NCBI RefSeq assembly: GCF_050947875.1
Contig: NC_134576.1
Coordinates: forward strand, 56,858,255-56,922,254
Length of the DNA stretch: 64,000 nucleotides
From: Dermacentor variabilis
Lineage: Eukaryota; Arthropoda; Arachnida; Ixodida; Ixodidae
Direction: 5' to 3'
Below the pieces are notes generated by a model. It was not told the origin of the DNA, did not search any database, and was given only the letters and a program-made list of their open reading frames with translations. A program made the position numbers and the translations under genes. Of this stretch, positions 10,346 through 19,440 are shown piece after piece. How positions within the stretch are numbered: position 1 is the first letter of the stretch; each line of letters begins with the position of its first letter.

Positions 10346-11150
10346 AGCAGTTCCCATGCACTAAGTGTAGCTTTCGTGTAAAGTCAGCCGCCGCTACCGA
10401 CTGAGCGCTGGTTCATCATACCAGTCCCGTTGTGCGTGACCTCTACACTTCAATGCCGCTATCTGATGACGGCATTTGTTCTACCAACCACTCCTAGTCT
10501 CAAATCCCTCACTTATGACGTGGCTGCTTGCGCCAGCCAATGGGTGCGCTTACAGCCTCTCCACCCTTCTTCCTCCTATCTTCCGCGCACCTATATCCTA
10601 CTCTCCAAAAAGATGTCCGTAACGCAATTACATGGTAATGAAGAAAGAATAGACGATACGGAGCGCGATGTTTAACGACAAATCCAGTGTGCAACCACCA
10701 CCGCAACCAAACACGGTCCTAAACTCGTCAGAACCGCGAAAAGAAGCTTCCCTTTAAGAGTGCGTTTTGCTTTCTGGCTGCCGGTGTAGTTTCCTTGTGT
10801 TCTACGCCTCCAGCGCATTCCGAAGCCTGGGCGAAGGGCGGTATCCTTGCAGGCGCTAGTCGAACAACACCCCTATCGCTCGCCGACCCACGAGAATGTG
10901 CCGGCGCTTTAGTGTTTTAAAGCAAAAGCTTCACCAATCTAGGCGAGTTTCGCCGTCGCCAGTACTTTGCCCTTTATTTGACCATAAATGGGCCGCAGCC
11001 TTGGCAACGCATCACGTGACTCGTCGCGCCGAGCTACGCCGCTGCCGCCGACTTGGCGCATGCGCTCTCTGTAGCTGCGTCGCCGACGTGACTCTGCGTG
11101 CGCCTGGCTGAGAGGTGCGCCGCGCTTGCCTAGTCAGTGGGAGCTTGGCC
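10346..11150. other. No gene recognised; CpG-rich from about 10990
   Basis: The first 600 bases show nothing I recognise. From about 10990 the sequence becomes CpG-rich (GCATCACGTGACTCGTCGCG, then TTGGCGCATGCGC), which looks like a promoter or the 5' end of a transposon. The string GCGCATCACGTGAC recurs at about 39534. Confidence 0.35.
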
Positions 11151-11321
11151 ATGGATGACAGCGAGGCCGGGCCGTCTGCTGTGAGCGTTGCGCCGGAGCG
11201 GGAGGCTTTCCGCTCTCTTCGCCAAGCGGCGTCTGACCTCTGGGCGGATGTCGCCCGGCGAACTCCTTCACTGGAGGGGGTCCGCAATACAACAGGTGTC
11301 GCTATGTTGAGACCAATGTAG
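11151..11321 (+). CDS. Short ORF after a CpG-rich segment, unrecognised
   Basis: An ATG in good context (TTGGCCATGG) at 11151 opens 56 codons: MDDSEAGPSAVSVAPERE and so on, ending at a TAG at 11319-11321. The acidic/Ser-rich start resembles N-termini of tick transposon proteins, but no domain is visible. It could be the first exon of a host or transposon gene, or chance coding in GC-rich DNA. Confidence 0.2.
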   Translation: MDDSEAGPSAVSVAPEREAFRSLRQAASDLWADVARRTPSLEGVRNTTGVAMLRPM

Positions 11322-13059
11322 CGACCGCGTTCCCACCCTGTCCTTTTGTGCTTTGGCGCTGTGCAGGTGCGCGGTGTCTTTTCGCATGCCTAGCACTTGC
11401 GCTTTCCCTGCGGCACAACAGGCAACCGCACCGACGCACCTTCGCACGATGAGTGTCTACCTCAGCGTAATCGCAGCCATGTATAGCCACCAACGTAGGC
11501 ATAGCCATCATGCCTGTCCTAACGATGATTGTATACCTAAGTATAATAATCAGAGCTAAATATAGGGTTAACCAAGTGAAACCAAGGCTTAACCAGGCTA
11601 AACCAAGCTTTGACTTTGCACATCTAGGGTTAGCTGAGCTAAGCTGCAGCCAATTTCTTTAGGTGCACTGACCTGTGTGAAGGTCTTAAACCTGTTGCTG
11701 CCATGGATAAAAAACTGCCACCTTTTTCCGCTTTCTCCCATCTTTCTATTGCCCCAGTCTTGTCCCCGAGCGTAGGGCAGCTAACCATACGCTTCAGTGC
11801 TTTACATCTTTGACTTCTCTATTTCTGTCGGCTGCCTCCTACTCCTAGACTGTACGCCAATGTATAAGGATCAAACGTAGTGACGCCTCCATTCATAATT
11901 AGTTAACGCTATTTTCTTCAATAAAAACAAAGACTATGTGCTTTCTTTTTTACTTGCGTCCCAGGTTGTTCGGATATTGGGAAACTATGCGAAGAATTCC
12001 TCACCACAGAGAATCACTGTTCGCCACCATTTCGATCAACCATATAAGCGAGGAAGAGATGATTGCCGGGCTTGACCAATGGGCCGGTGGTGTATGCGCA
12101 GGCGATTTGGGAGAAATCGGAACGAGGTGACCTGGACGTGCTTCTTTGATATTAGTGGATAGTAATAGTTGCCCTGACGAGCAAATCTGCTATATTCCTC
12201 TCCCGTTCTTTCTGTCTCTGACTCTTTATGTACTTTTGTTGAGCAATATACAGAAAAAGATAAACTTGCGCATCTTTCGTACTTGCGAACATTTCTAATC
12301 TACGATACCTCAACCTCTCGTTCAAGAGAATTTGTACCCGAGTTTTTTGGATAAAGAACGCTCGTATAAAATCTCCTGTTTCTGTACGAGCGGAATCGGA
12401 ATAACGAAATCGCACGAACGCTCAGTTTCTTGAGCAATGGACGCTTGACGTAGAGTGGTATGGTTGAGTGGCTAAAACAACTTTAATGCAGCGACCAGTT
12501 CAAAGCTCACTTAACGGAGATATTCTAGACGTATAAATTTGAGGGATAATAATGCGTGTGAAGTAATCAAACGAGCGATGTTCGCCTGCACAGAATGTAA
12601 ATCAGAATAATGATTTACATATAAATTGGTATTTGTGAAGTTTGTTTTCGTTGCCTTCCATTCAAAGCCAGTGCAAAGTGTTTTCCATCATAGCCAATGA
12701 CATGTTCGCCAGCGTAGAATATTCGAATGGCGCAGTGCCTATGAGCCAGTACCAAAATAACATTGAACGCTGTGCCTAAATATGGTCAATGACCATCAGC
12801 TTTGGCAACGATTGTATACGTAACATCAGGGACCTTTACTGCTTCTCTAAAAAGCTATCAGAGGACACTGATAACACAAGTGACAAGTACTGCGTGAGAA
12901 ACTGCATCAGCACCGGGAGAGCGAGCCCCAAATATTTTCTTTTCTTTTAGTGGCGTTAACGGTATATAATTTTTTTCTTTATGCAATAGCATTCTCGGTA
13001 ACGTGTGCTACGAAAATTGAGCATTCCTCTGGCTTTTAAAATCAATCAGCACCTCTCAC
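11322..13059. other. No gene recognised
   Basis: Nothing assignable was seen. A short run of related words around AACCAAG/TTAACCAGG lies at 11568-11640 (see findings). From 11660 to 13050 the DNA is AT-rich without long open frames or recognisable repeat ends. Confidence 0.4.
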
Positions 13060-13256
13060 GCGGCACATTTCGATAGGTACCGCATCAAGCACTCCAACCA
13101 CATCGACATCGCTGAAGTGTTCTCGGCTGTGTCCTGTGTGCGCGCGACCCTTTCTAGTAGGTTAACCGGACTCTCCTGAGCCTTAGCTGCTTTATACCAG
13201 TGGTCAGACAAATCAAAGAGGTTGTCGAGAAGCCTCAATGTACCAGATAAGAAAAC
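13060..13256 (-). CDS. Candidate internal exon, helical protein, family uncertain
   Basis: On the minus strand an AAG acceptor lies at 13259-13257 and a donor GTGAGA begins at 13059. The 197 bases between are open: VFLSGTLRLLDNLFDLSD, then HWYKAAKAQESPVNLLERVA, then RTQDTAENTSAMSMWLECLM. The amphipathic helical pattern with a conserved-looking Trp resembles the helical part of GAIN domains of adhesion GPCRs, but that is a weak impression. Without flanking exons this may also be chance. Confidence 0.3.
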
Positions 13257-13740
13257 CTTTATGTTGTGCTCAGTAGGCGATGGCGAAATACGACTTCCTG
13301 TATTACGAGCCTGCAATTGCATGTACTACTTGCTTACAATCGCTAAACAAGTGGAAAATCTTTCCGGAAAACAGAGGGCACAGAGTTTGTTCAACAGGAG
13401 CGAGAACTTGTTTCTGCGAAACATTTCTATTTCCACAGAAATTTCAAGCACAAGCCGTCAAGTATAGGTTTATTTAGTCATGGGGCAATGCTAATAAAGC
13501 GATTCCGCGAGTAGTGCACTGCTGTACTAGAAAACATTTTTGGGGGCTTTAGACTCAGTACAGTGTCACAACAACATAAAAAAGGCACCGAGGTGACCGT
13601 TGTATTCATTGTACGTTCTTGTGTACCTTTCCGCCCTGCAGCAGCCTAACTAATGGTGCTACAAATGTTTATTTTTTTCCTCGTAACATTGCATTCACTG
13701 CGGTGCGAAAACACGTTAAGTGCTATGACGATGGCGTAGT

Positions 13741-14115
13741 GGTGGTGGTGGTAACAACTTTATTGAATATACGGAAAATGGTGGGGTCGTGGGCCTAGGC
13801 CGCGCAGCCCCCCCCCCCCCCCCCCCCGCGAGCACATGGGATCTGTCTCCTCGCCAGCTGACGGGCTTTCTGGATGGCCCATAGTTTATCATGGAGGTTT
13901 GAGCTGCGTCGCAAGCCATCTCCGGCGCCACAGCTTCATCATGGGAGACTGCACTTTCACTGCCCCTAGCTTCACACTCCAGGAGAATGTGTCCAAGAGG
14001 TGCGTGAACCGTGCCGCATAGTTTGCACTTATCTTATGTATAGATGTCTTGACATGTCCTCCAGAGATGAGCGGGGTTAGGGAAGGCTTCCGCAGCGAAT
14101 TTCCAGTGCGTACAG
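13741..14115 (-). mobile_element. 3' end of an I-group LINE, zinc-knuckle C-terminus and tail
   Basis: Minus-strand translation gives CKLCGTVHAPLGHILLECE, the CCHC knuckle found at the C-terminus of RNase-H-type LINEs, followed by LWAIQKARQLARRQ. Further on, the 3' end reads AATAAAGTTGTTACC and then a run of ACC repeats (plus strand GGTGGTGGTGGT at 13741-13752). A 20-base C run at 13808-13827 interrupts the last codons. The copy is strongly 5'-truncated, as is usual for LINE insertions. Confidence 0.7.
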
Positions 14116-14633
14116 TTCAAAATTGCTACAACGCACCTTCTAGCAAGAAGGCGAGCTTTAAATACCAGATGACGATTTCTGCGCTTATCAAAATGCCTCC
14201 TGGAATAACCCACTAGATAAAATTGCTAGAAATCTGTTCATTGATCATATCGCCGATTACTGTACAAATTCTGATGTTCTCCAGTAGAATGCCTGTCAAC
14301 AAAAAAATATTTTTCATACGCACACAAGCTCCACGTATGTATATGTTGTTTATTATTTGCGTCAGTATGAGAAGTATCTCTACTGAGGGCACCAATGTTG
14401 TGCAAGTGTATTCTTGGATGTATATGAGAGTTATCCTTATTTGACAAATGTTAAAAACTGGGAAGTGAAAAAGCTTGCTTCCCCTCACTATACAAAGATT
14501 TCAAACAACTGCAAGACAATGAACACAACACTTCCGATCACGAGCTGAGTATGGACCTAATTTTTATCTTAATTCTTCCTTGGAGTAGAAGCAAGCGCGC
14601 ACATAGGGGGCAGAAAATAAAACGCGACCAGAA
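14116..14633. other. No gene recognised
   Basis: This AT-rich stretch lies between a LINE fragment and an LTR element. Open frames on both strands at 14223-14488 are complementary shadows of low-complexity sequence; nothing is assignable. Confidence 0.4.
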
Positions 14634-14637
14634 ATAT

Positions 14638-14771
14638 TGTTACGGTGAAGTGAAGGAAGAAGTTTGATTGTACTAGAGGAAGACGAATTCTACCAGTTGC
14701 CTGAACGCCATTAACCTCAGTTGTAAATATACATTATTTTACACTCGTGGGCCTGCTTTCTTCCTGCAATA
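14638..14771 (+). repeat. 5' LTR of the Gypsy derivative
   Basis: This LTR starts TGTTACGGTGAAG and ends CTGCAATA. The last bases have mutated from the CA seen in the 3' copy. The adjoining interior (TTTTGGTGGAAGG) is where the tRNA primer site should lie; I did not assign a tRNA. Confidence 0.9.
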
Positions 14772-14837
14772 TTTTGGTGGAAGGTGCGGTGTACAATCAC
14801 GGAACTTCGCAGCGGACTTCATCTACCGGCCGCCACA

Positions 14838-15062
14838 ATGGCAAATCAACCGACACAAGCGACAACGCCTCAGCAGCCCGTGCCAACGGTCATCCTCACT
14901 CGTCCACGGGACCCAGGGATATTTTGTGGCACGGACAATGCCGACGTCGAGGACTGGCTTACGATGTACGAGCGAGTGTGCAACAACAAGAGGTGGGATC
15001 GAACAATGAGGCTAGCAAACGTGATATTTTATCTACGAATACTGATACCAATACGAAGCTGA
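14838..15062 (+). pseudogene. gag: Gypsy gag, N-terminal remnant
   Basis: The ATG at 14838 (CCACAATGGCAAATC) opens MANQPTQATTPQQP, then IFCGTDNADVEDWLTMYERV and NNKRWDRTMRLANVIFYL. The D-V-x-x-W-L-x-x-Y-E-R-V pattern is typical of arthropod Gypsy gag, the capsid protein of the virus-like particle. It stops after about 74 codons at the internal deletion, so no nucleocapsid zinc knuckle remains. Confidence 0.8.
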
Positions 15063-15095
15063 CCTAACGAGCTGGGATGTCTGCAAATTCCTGCT

Positions 15096-16040
15096 ATGTC
15101 TCCCGCTGGTTTGCTGCAACCAATTGATATCCCTACAGAGCCCTTCTTCCGTGTGGGCCTAGACCTCCTTAGCCCCTTTCCAATTTCCATCAAAGGAACA
15201 AATGGATTGCTGTGGCAACCGATTATGCCACGAGATATGCCATCGCAAGAGCGCTACCAACCAGCTGCGCTACAGATGTCGCCGATTTCTTATTATATGA
15301 CGTCATCCTGCACCACGGCACCCCTCACCAGTTGCTGACGGATCGCGGGCGCTACTTTCTATCGAAGGTTATCGATGATCTGCTCCGCTCCTGTTCTACA
15401 GAACACCAGATTGCTACCGCTTACCGCCCCAAACGAACGGCCTCACCGAGCGACTCAACCGCACGCTAACTGAAATGCTGGCCATGTACGTTTCCGACGA
15501 TCACCGCGACTGGGACGTCGCTTTACCATACATCATTTTCGCATACAACTCGTCCCGTCACGACACTGCCGGATTTTCACGTTTTTACATGTTGCATGGC
15601 TGCGACCCCACCTTGTTCTTTGACATGTTGATACCTTCCGCAGTACAATCACACAGCACTGGTTATTGGTACAATCACTGGTACAATCACCCAGCACTGG
15701 CACGATGCTATTGACTTAGCCGCACCGGCCCGAGAAGTCGGCCGTCATCGCCTCACAGTCTCGCAAGCTTCTCAAAAGCGACGCTACGACCTTCGGCCCC
15801 GAGACTCCCATTTTTCACATGGTTTCCTTGTCCTTCTATGGACGCCTTCACGTCACGTCGATGTGTCGGAAAAACTACTTTCCCGTTATTCTGGTCCGTA
15901 CCAGATTTCGCGCCAACTCTCCGACATGACATACGAGATCGCCACAGTCGGTCAGCCTTCAGTGCCTCCCAACCTCACCAGCGATGTTGTTCACGTCGCC
16001 AGGCTGAAGCCCTATGTGCCCCCATTAAGTGAGGCTCTAT
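15096..16040 (+). pseudogene. pol: Gypsy integrase and C-terminus, frameshifted
   Basis: The piece begins just after the deletion with CPAGLLQPIDIPTEPFFRV-type sequence and continues through the integrase core. ATDYATRYAIARAL carries the first catalytic Asp, LLTDRGRYFLSKV the second, and the Glu is in the TERLN encoded near 15447. Frameshifts near 15210 and 15470 divide it. The following part (YVSDDHRDWDVALPYIIFAYN) and the C-terminal tail before the 3' LTR also carry stops. Integrase inserts the cDNA into chromosomes; this copy is not functional. Confidence 0.85.
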
Positions 16041-16079
16041 AACGTGCACCGGGACGGAGATACTCCGCCGGGAGGGTGA

Positions 16080-16213
16080 TGTTACGGTGAAGTGAAGGAA
16101 GAAGTTGGATTGAACTAGAGGAAGACGAAGTCTGCCAGTTGCCTGAACGCCATTAACCTCAGTTGTAAATGTAGATTATTTTACACTCGTGGGCCTGCTT
16201 TCTTCCTGCAACA
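16080..16213 (+). repeat. 3' LTR of the Gypsy derivative
   Basis: The same 134-bp LTR as at 14638-14771, ending in a clean CA at 16212-16213 and followed by the duplicated ATAT. Confidence 0.9.
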
Positions 16214-16217
16214 ATAT

Positions 16218-16747
16218 TGATGGTCATCTCCGCATAAGTAGATATGCAAGCTTTCAATGCGTCTCAAGTTGATTGACTGCCATACGGTATGTGGCTATAC
16301 GCAGTGAAAGGTACGTAGTCTGTGGGCTCCTGGAGATATACAAAAAACGGCTTCAAATAAGATCATAATTTGGACTCGCCTGGTTAAGTCGATCGGTAAC
16401 CAGTTCTACGGAAGCCCTCAAGGTGAAAGAATAGTCTTGAAATGGAAAAAAAATTGGCATCCACCCGAATTCTATCACGAAGCTACAATGAAAACCCGTA
16501 CGGGTTTCTCAGCAAGACAGCCGTATGGGTTTCTTTACTAGCTTCCTGCTACAATTCCAGTGGAAACGAATTGCCCCCTTTCATGTTTCTGTCTCCAGTA
16601 ATTTTCCATCTTTCAAGCATATAAACAACAAAAGATTCGGCAGCCTGTTACACTCCTGTAACAAGTGAAGGCGAAAGCCTGCTACACACTTTGTAATGCA
16701 TTAGGTTACACGATTGGAAGGGTCAGACTTCTTGCAAGACATAAGGA
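16218..16747. other. No gene recognised
   Basis: Sequence right of the Gypsy derivative. Short homologous words (ACCCGTACGGGTTTC, CCGTATGGGTTTC) repeat at about 16495-16532, but no gene or repeat boundary is evident. Confidence 0.4.
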
Positions 16748-16937
16748 GCCGAAGTTTTAATACATGTGTGGGAAGCCGTTGTCTGCGAGTTTCGGCCTCA
16801 TCTCTACGTCGCCGTCTCGCATCGTCGCGTTGCTGCTTTCTGGGTTCGGCTCCTTCGGATCTTTTTCGATGCTTCGCTGCAACTTCGCGCGCACGTACTG
16901 CGGGCTCAGACTCGTTCCAACGACGTTTCTCTGCAAC
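16748..16937 (-). pseudogene. Arg/Glu-rich repeat-coding fragment, perhaps a Helitron-type N-terminus
   Basis: Minus-strand translation gives EKRRWNESEPAVRAREVAAK, then HRKRSEGAEPRKQQ and ARRRRRDEAETRRQR. Tandem Arg/Glu/Ala-rich units of this kind precede the Helitron-like domain in many tick transposon proteins; that link is from memory and unverified. A TAA lies just upstream in the same frame, and no start, Rep or helicase motif is seen. All three plus-strand frames are also open across 16766-17062, a by-product of the stop-poor arginine codons. Confidence 0.3.
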
Positions 16938-17563
16938 TTATACGTTGCATCCTCTCAGCAGGGGAAAGCAGCACTCGAGGTCGAATACCTCGCTGCCGCC
17001 GCTTGTCACGTCGCGCTTCGTTTGTCGCTTGGCGGTTATCCTCAGCTGCAGCGTATTTTTGAGGGTGGTATGCAATGCATTATTGATGGTTGGGACGCTT
17101 CTTTCGAGCTTGTTTTGTTCTGCAAAGAAACGTTGTTTTGTGTGCTGTATGGGTGATTTCGATGATTGTAGGCAGTTCTTTGACTTCTTAAGGGGCTATA
17201 AGCCACTGCTGCCTGTGATATCTTTTTATCACTTGACCAGACGACACATTTTTTCGGGTATGAGCGATTTTAACGAGCCACTTAAGCCTTACAGCTTAAT
17301 AGATGTCTACGCCAATACAGAATACAACATTCTAGCGCAGTAAAGCGTGTGCACTTGACTGCTGATACCACTGTACAAAACATCAGAGATGAACGTGAGT
17401 CACGTGGTCTCTAAGGGAATGGCGACCGTCTAAGCTTCACGCTTAAACCTTTACCGTAAGCGTCACTATTACGCGAAATAGACATTCTTCGCTGTGGACT
17501 TGGCAATCTCGATCATATATTTCAAGCGTGATGAAAGATATAGAAGGCATGGGTTATCAATCG
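16938..17563. other. No gene recognised; left flank of the intact LINE
   Basis: No coding or repeat recognised. The last bases (17564-17576) are the target sequence duplicated on insertion of the LINE. Confidence 0.4.
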
Positions 17564-17576
17564 AAGATGATTGCAC
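17564..17576 (+). repeat. Left target-site duplication of the I-group LINE
   Basis: AAGATGATTGCAC here is repeated exactly at 23519-23531. Perfect identity indicates a fairly recent insertion. Confidence 0.95.
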
Positions 17577-18097
17577 CCCCGCAGGGGCGTCTGCGCAAGC
17601 AGGCGTTTGGTGTGTTGCGACACCACGGACCCGAGCACACGAGGGTTGGACCCTCCCGCGTGTAGCCGTGCGCGGCTTAGCCGTGTCCGGGGAAAGGGGG
17701 ATCCTGGGGGCTGAGCCGATGCCGGGTGTTCGGATCTTTAAGGCCCCCCGGCGGAGGCAACACGCCTCTTTGGCCTCTGCTTCACGTAGACGGCACCCCC
17801 GGACTGACCCACCCGGGGGAAATCGGTAGTCGCCTTTTCCTGTCTCTCTCTTCTCAAACCTTCGTCTTTATCTCTCACTTTACATCTTTCCTGTCTTCTT
17901 CTCTCTTCCATTTGCTTCCTTTCTCCACGGCGGCAAGGGTTAACCTTGTGTGGATATCCTACCTTGGGTACACCATATTGGGTTATAGTGATGGCGTACG
18001 GCTGGCGTCGTGCAGGCTTGTACACAAGCTCTGCCGCGTCCCCTCGTTGGGCTCCGTGGTTGGCGGTCGGCGCTGTTGCCGAATCTTATATATTCTC
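17577..18097 (+). promoter_or_regulatory. LINE 5' UTR with presumed internal promoter
   Basis: The 521 bases before the ORF1 ATG open with a GC-rich segment conserved in the copy at 45531 (GGCGTTTGGTGTGTTG, GACCCTCCCGCGTGT), then a pyrimidine-rich stretch (CTTTCCTGTCTCTCTCTTC). LINEs carry a promoter inside this region so that full-length copies can be re-transcribed. No TATA box is visible. The promoter role is inferred from the family and the conservation. Confidence 0.55.
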
Positions 18098-19393
18098 ATG
18101 GAAACTCCCTTCCCCAAACTTCCTGATCGCCCTCCGAAACGAGGGCGCACCGAAGATGTTTTTCAGTATTTCGGACACCAAATCCAGAATTTTCCCCGGT
18201 TCCACGTCATTCACTCTGAAAAGCCAAACAAAGCAGTGCGAAACATATCACCATTCCTTGTCTCAAAGTCCTTGACTGATGTTTTTGGACCAGGTTACAA
18301 GGTGTCCAGGATGGCAAGCGCTGACCTCCTATTGGAGCTCCGCGACCAGAAGCAATATGAGCAACTACAGAAACTAGTGTCATTCGGGGAGACCCACATA
18401 ACAGTAACGCCACACCGTACAATGAACACCACCCGCGGTGTTGTTTCCGATGATGATCTGCTTGAGCTGACTCAGGCGGAGCTCCTGGAGGGCTTCAGTG
18501 AGCAAAATGTTATCAATGTTAGAAGAATAAAGATAAGGCGAGATGGTAAAGAGATTCAGACGAAGCACTTAATAATCACCTTTGGTTCAAGTGTCCTGCC
18601 CGAGTCAATCGAGGCCGGGTACATCAAGCTCCGCGTTAGGCCGTACGTGCCCAACCCACTCCGCTGTTTCAAGTGCCAGCGCTTCGACCACAGTTCGCAG
18701 AGTTGCCGAGGCCGCCAAACTTGTGCTAAATGTAGTGCCCAAGAACACACCACTGAAACGTGTGAGAACGCTCCCCACTGTGTAAACTGTGATGGGGAGC
18801 ACGCCGCGTACTCGCGGTCGTGCCCCTCCTGGAAGAAGGAAAAAGAAATAGTAACGATCAAAGTGAAAGAGAATATATCGTTCAAAGAGGCACGAAGGCG
18901 GGTAGCATACCTGCCAAAGAAAACCTTTGCCGAAGTGGCGCGTCAGGGGGCAGCGTCACAACGGCCTCCGGCGGCTGTCCGACCCACAAACAGTGAGTCG
19001 GCAGTTACGCCATCTGCCCCCGCGGCGGTTGCAGCTAGCGCTGCTCCGCCAACCCAGCAGACGGGGCCATCGAACCCGAAGGTGGGCGCAGCCGAGGCTG
19101 CCCCAACCTCCGAGGCCCCCTCCAGCGCTGGCAACGGCCGGCGCAGCCAAATCCCTCAGGGAGCCCCATCGACCTCCGGGCTGGGGGGCGCAGGGGTTTT
19201 GCCTTCCGGGGCAGGACCCTCGCAGAAAACATCTCGCTCGCAAGAGCGCTTGTCCGGCGTCTCACAGGAGGCAATGGGCACTACACCTGTCCTCAAGGCG
19301 CACCAAACGCCTAAGGAGCGCCGAGGTTCGCTCGAACGCTTCAGAAAGAGCAAAACCCCTATTACAGGGCCTCGAAAGGGTTCTGTAATCTAA
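18098..19393 (+). CDS. LINE ORF1, gag-like protein with three CCHC zinc knuckles
   Basis: The ATG at 18098 (TTCTCATGG) opens an uninterrupted 431-codon frame ending at a TAA at 19391-19393. The N-terminal half (FPRFHVIHSEKP, LLLELRDQKQYEQL, then HLIITFGSSVLPESI) has the RRM-like pattern of I/R1-type ORF1 proteins. Three knuckles follow: CFKCQRFDHSSQSC, CAKCSAQEHTTETC and CVNCDGEHAAYSRSC. The C-terminus is Pro/Ala/Ser-rich and basic at the end. The family role is binding the LINE RNA into a ribonucleoprotein for target-primed reverse transcription. The frame is open further upstream to about 17726, but the first ATG of that frame is 18098. ORF2 starts 47 bases downstream. It is the only intact long transposon ORF in the window. 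Confidence 0.92.
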   Translation: METPFPKLPDRPPKRGRTEDVFQYFGHQIQNFPRFHVIHSEKPNKAVRNISPFLVSKSLTDVFGPGYKVSRMASADLLLELRDQKQYEQLQKLVSFGETHITVTPHRTMNTTRGVVSDDDLLELTQAELLEGFSEQNVINVRRIKIRRDGKEIQTKHLIITFGSSVLPESIEAGYIKLRVRPYVPNPLRCFKCQRFDHSSQSCRGRQTCAKCSAQEHTTETCENAPHCVNCDGEHAAYSRSCPSWKKEKEIVTIKVKENISFKEARRRVAYLPKKTFAEVARQGAASQRPPAAVRPTNSESAVTPSAPAAVAASAAPPTQQTGPSNPKVGAAEAAPTSEAPSSAGNGRRSQIPQGAPSTSGLGGAGVLPSGAGPSQKTSRSQERLSGVSQEAMGTTPVLKAHQTPKERRGSLERFRKSKTPITGPRKGSVI

Positions 19394-19440
19394 GACATCC
19401 CTTCCCTTTCCGTAAACACAGCACTAATTTAATTTAAAAT

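Larger units (their letters stand above)
14638..16213 (+). mobile_element. Ty3/Gypsy deletion derivative with paired LTRs
   Basis: Two 134-bp LTRs start TGTTACGG and end CTGCAA(T/C)A, and enclose 1.3 kb. The flanks carry a 4-bp duplication ATAT (14634-14637 and 16214-16217), as expected for Gypsy integration. The interior keeps the gag start and the integrase but has lost the rest of gag, protease, RT and RNase H. A purine-rich tract (GGGAGGGTGA) lies directly before the 3' LTR. By my count the LTRs differ at 7 of 134 positions. The copy cannot move alone but keeps the ends needed for mobilisation by a complete relative. Confidence 0.9.

Noticed and set aside
16714..17343. 209-codon plus-strand ORF
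   Set aside because: It is open only because its antisense is Arg/Ala/Glu-rich; the plus translation is Ser/Arg/Cys-rich with no family.
17494..17829. Plus-strand ORF in the LINE 5' UTR
   Set aside because: It crosses the target duplication and the LINE start, so it cannot be a conserved gene.
17726..18097. Upstream extension of LINE ORF1 with no stop
   Set aside because: No ATG in that frame before 18098, and this stretch aligns with the 5' UTR of the copy at 45531, which is not open in frame.
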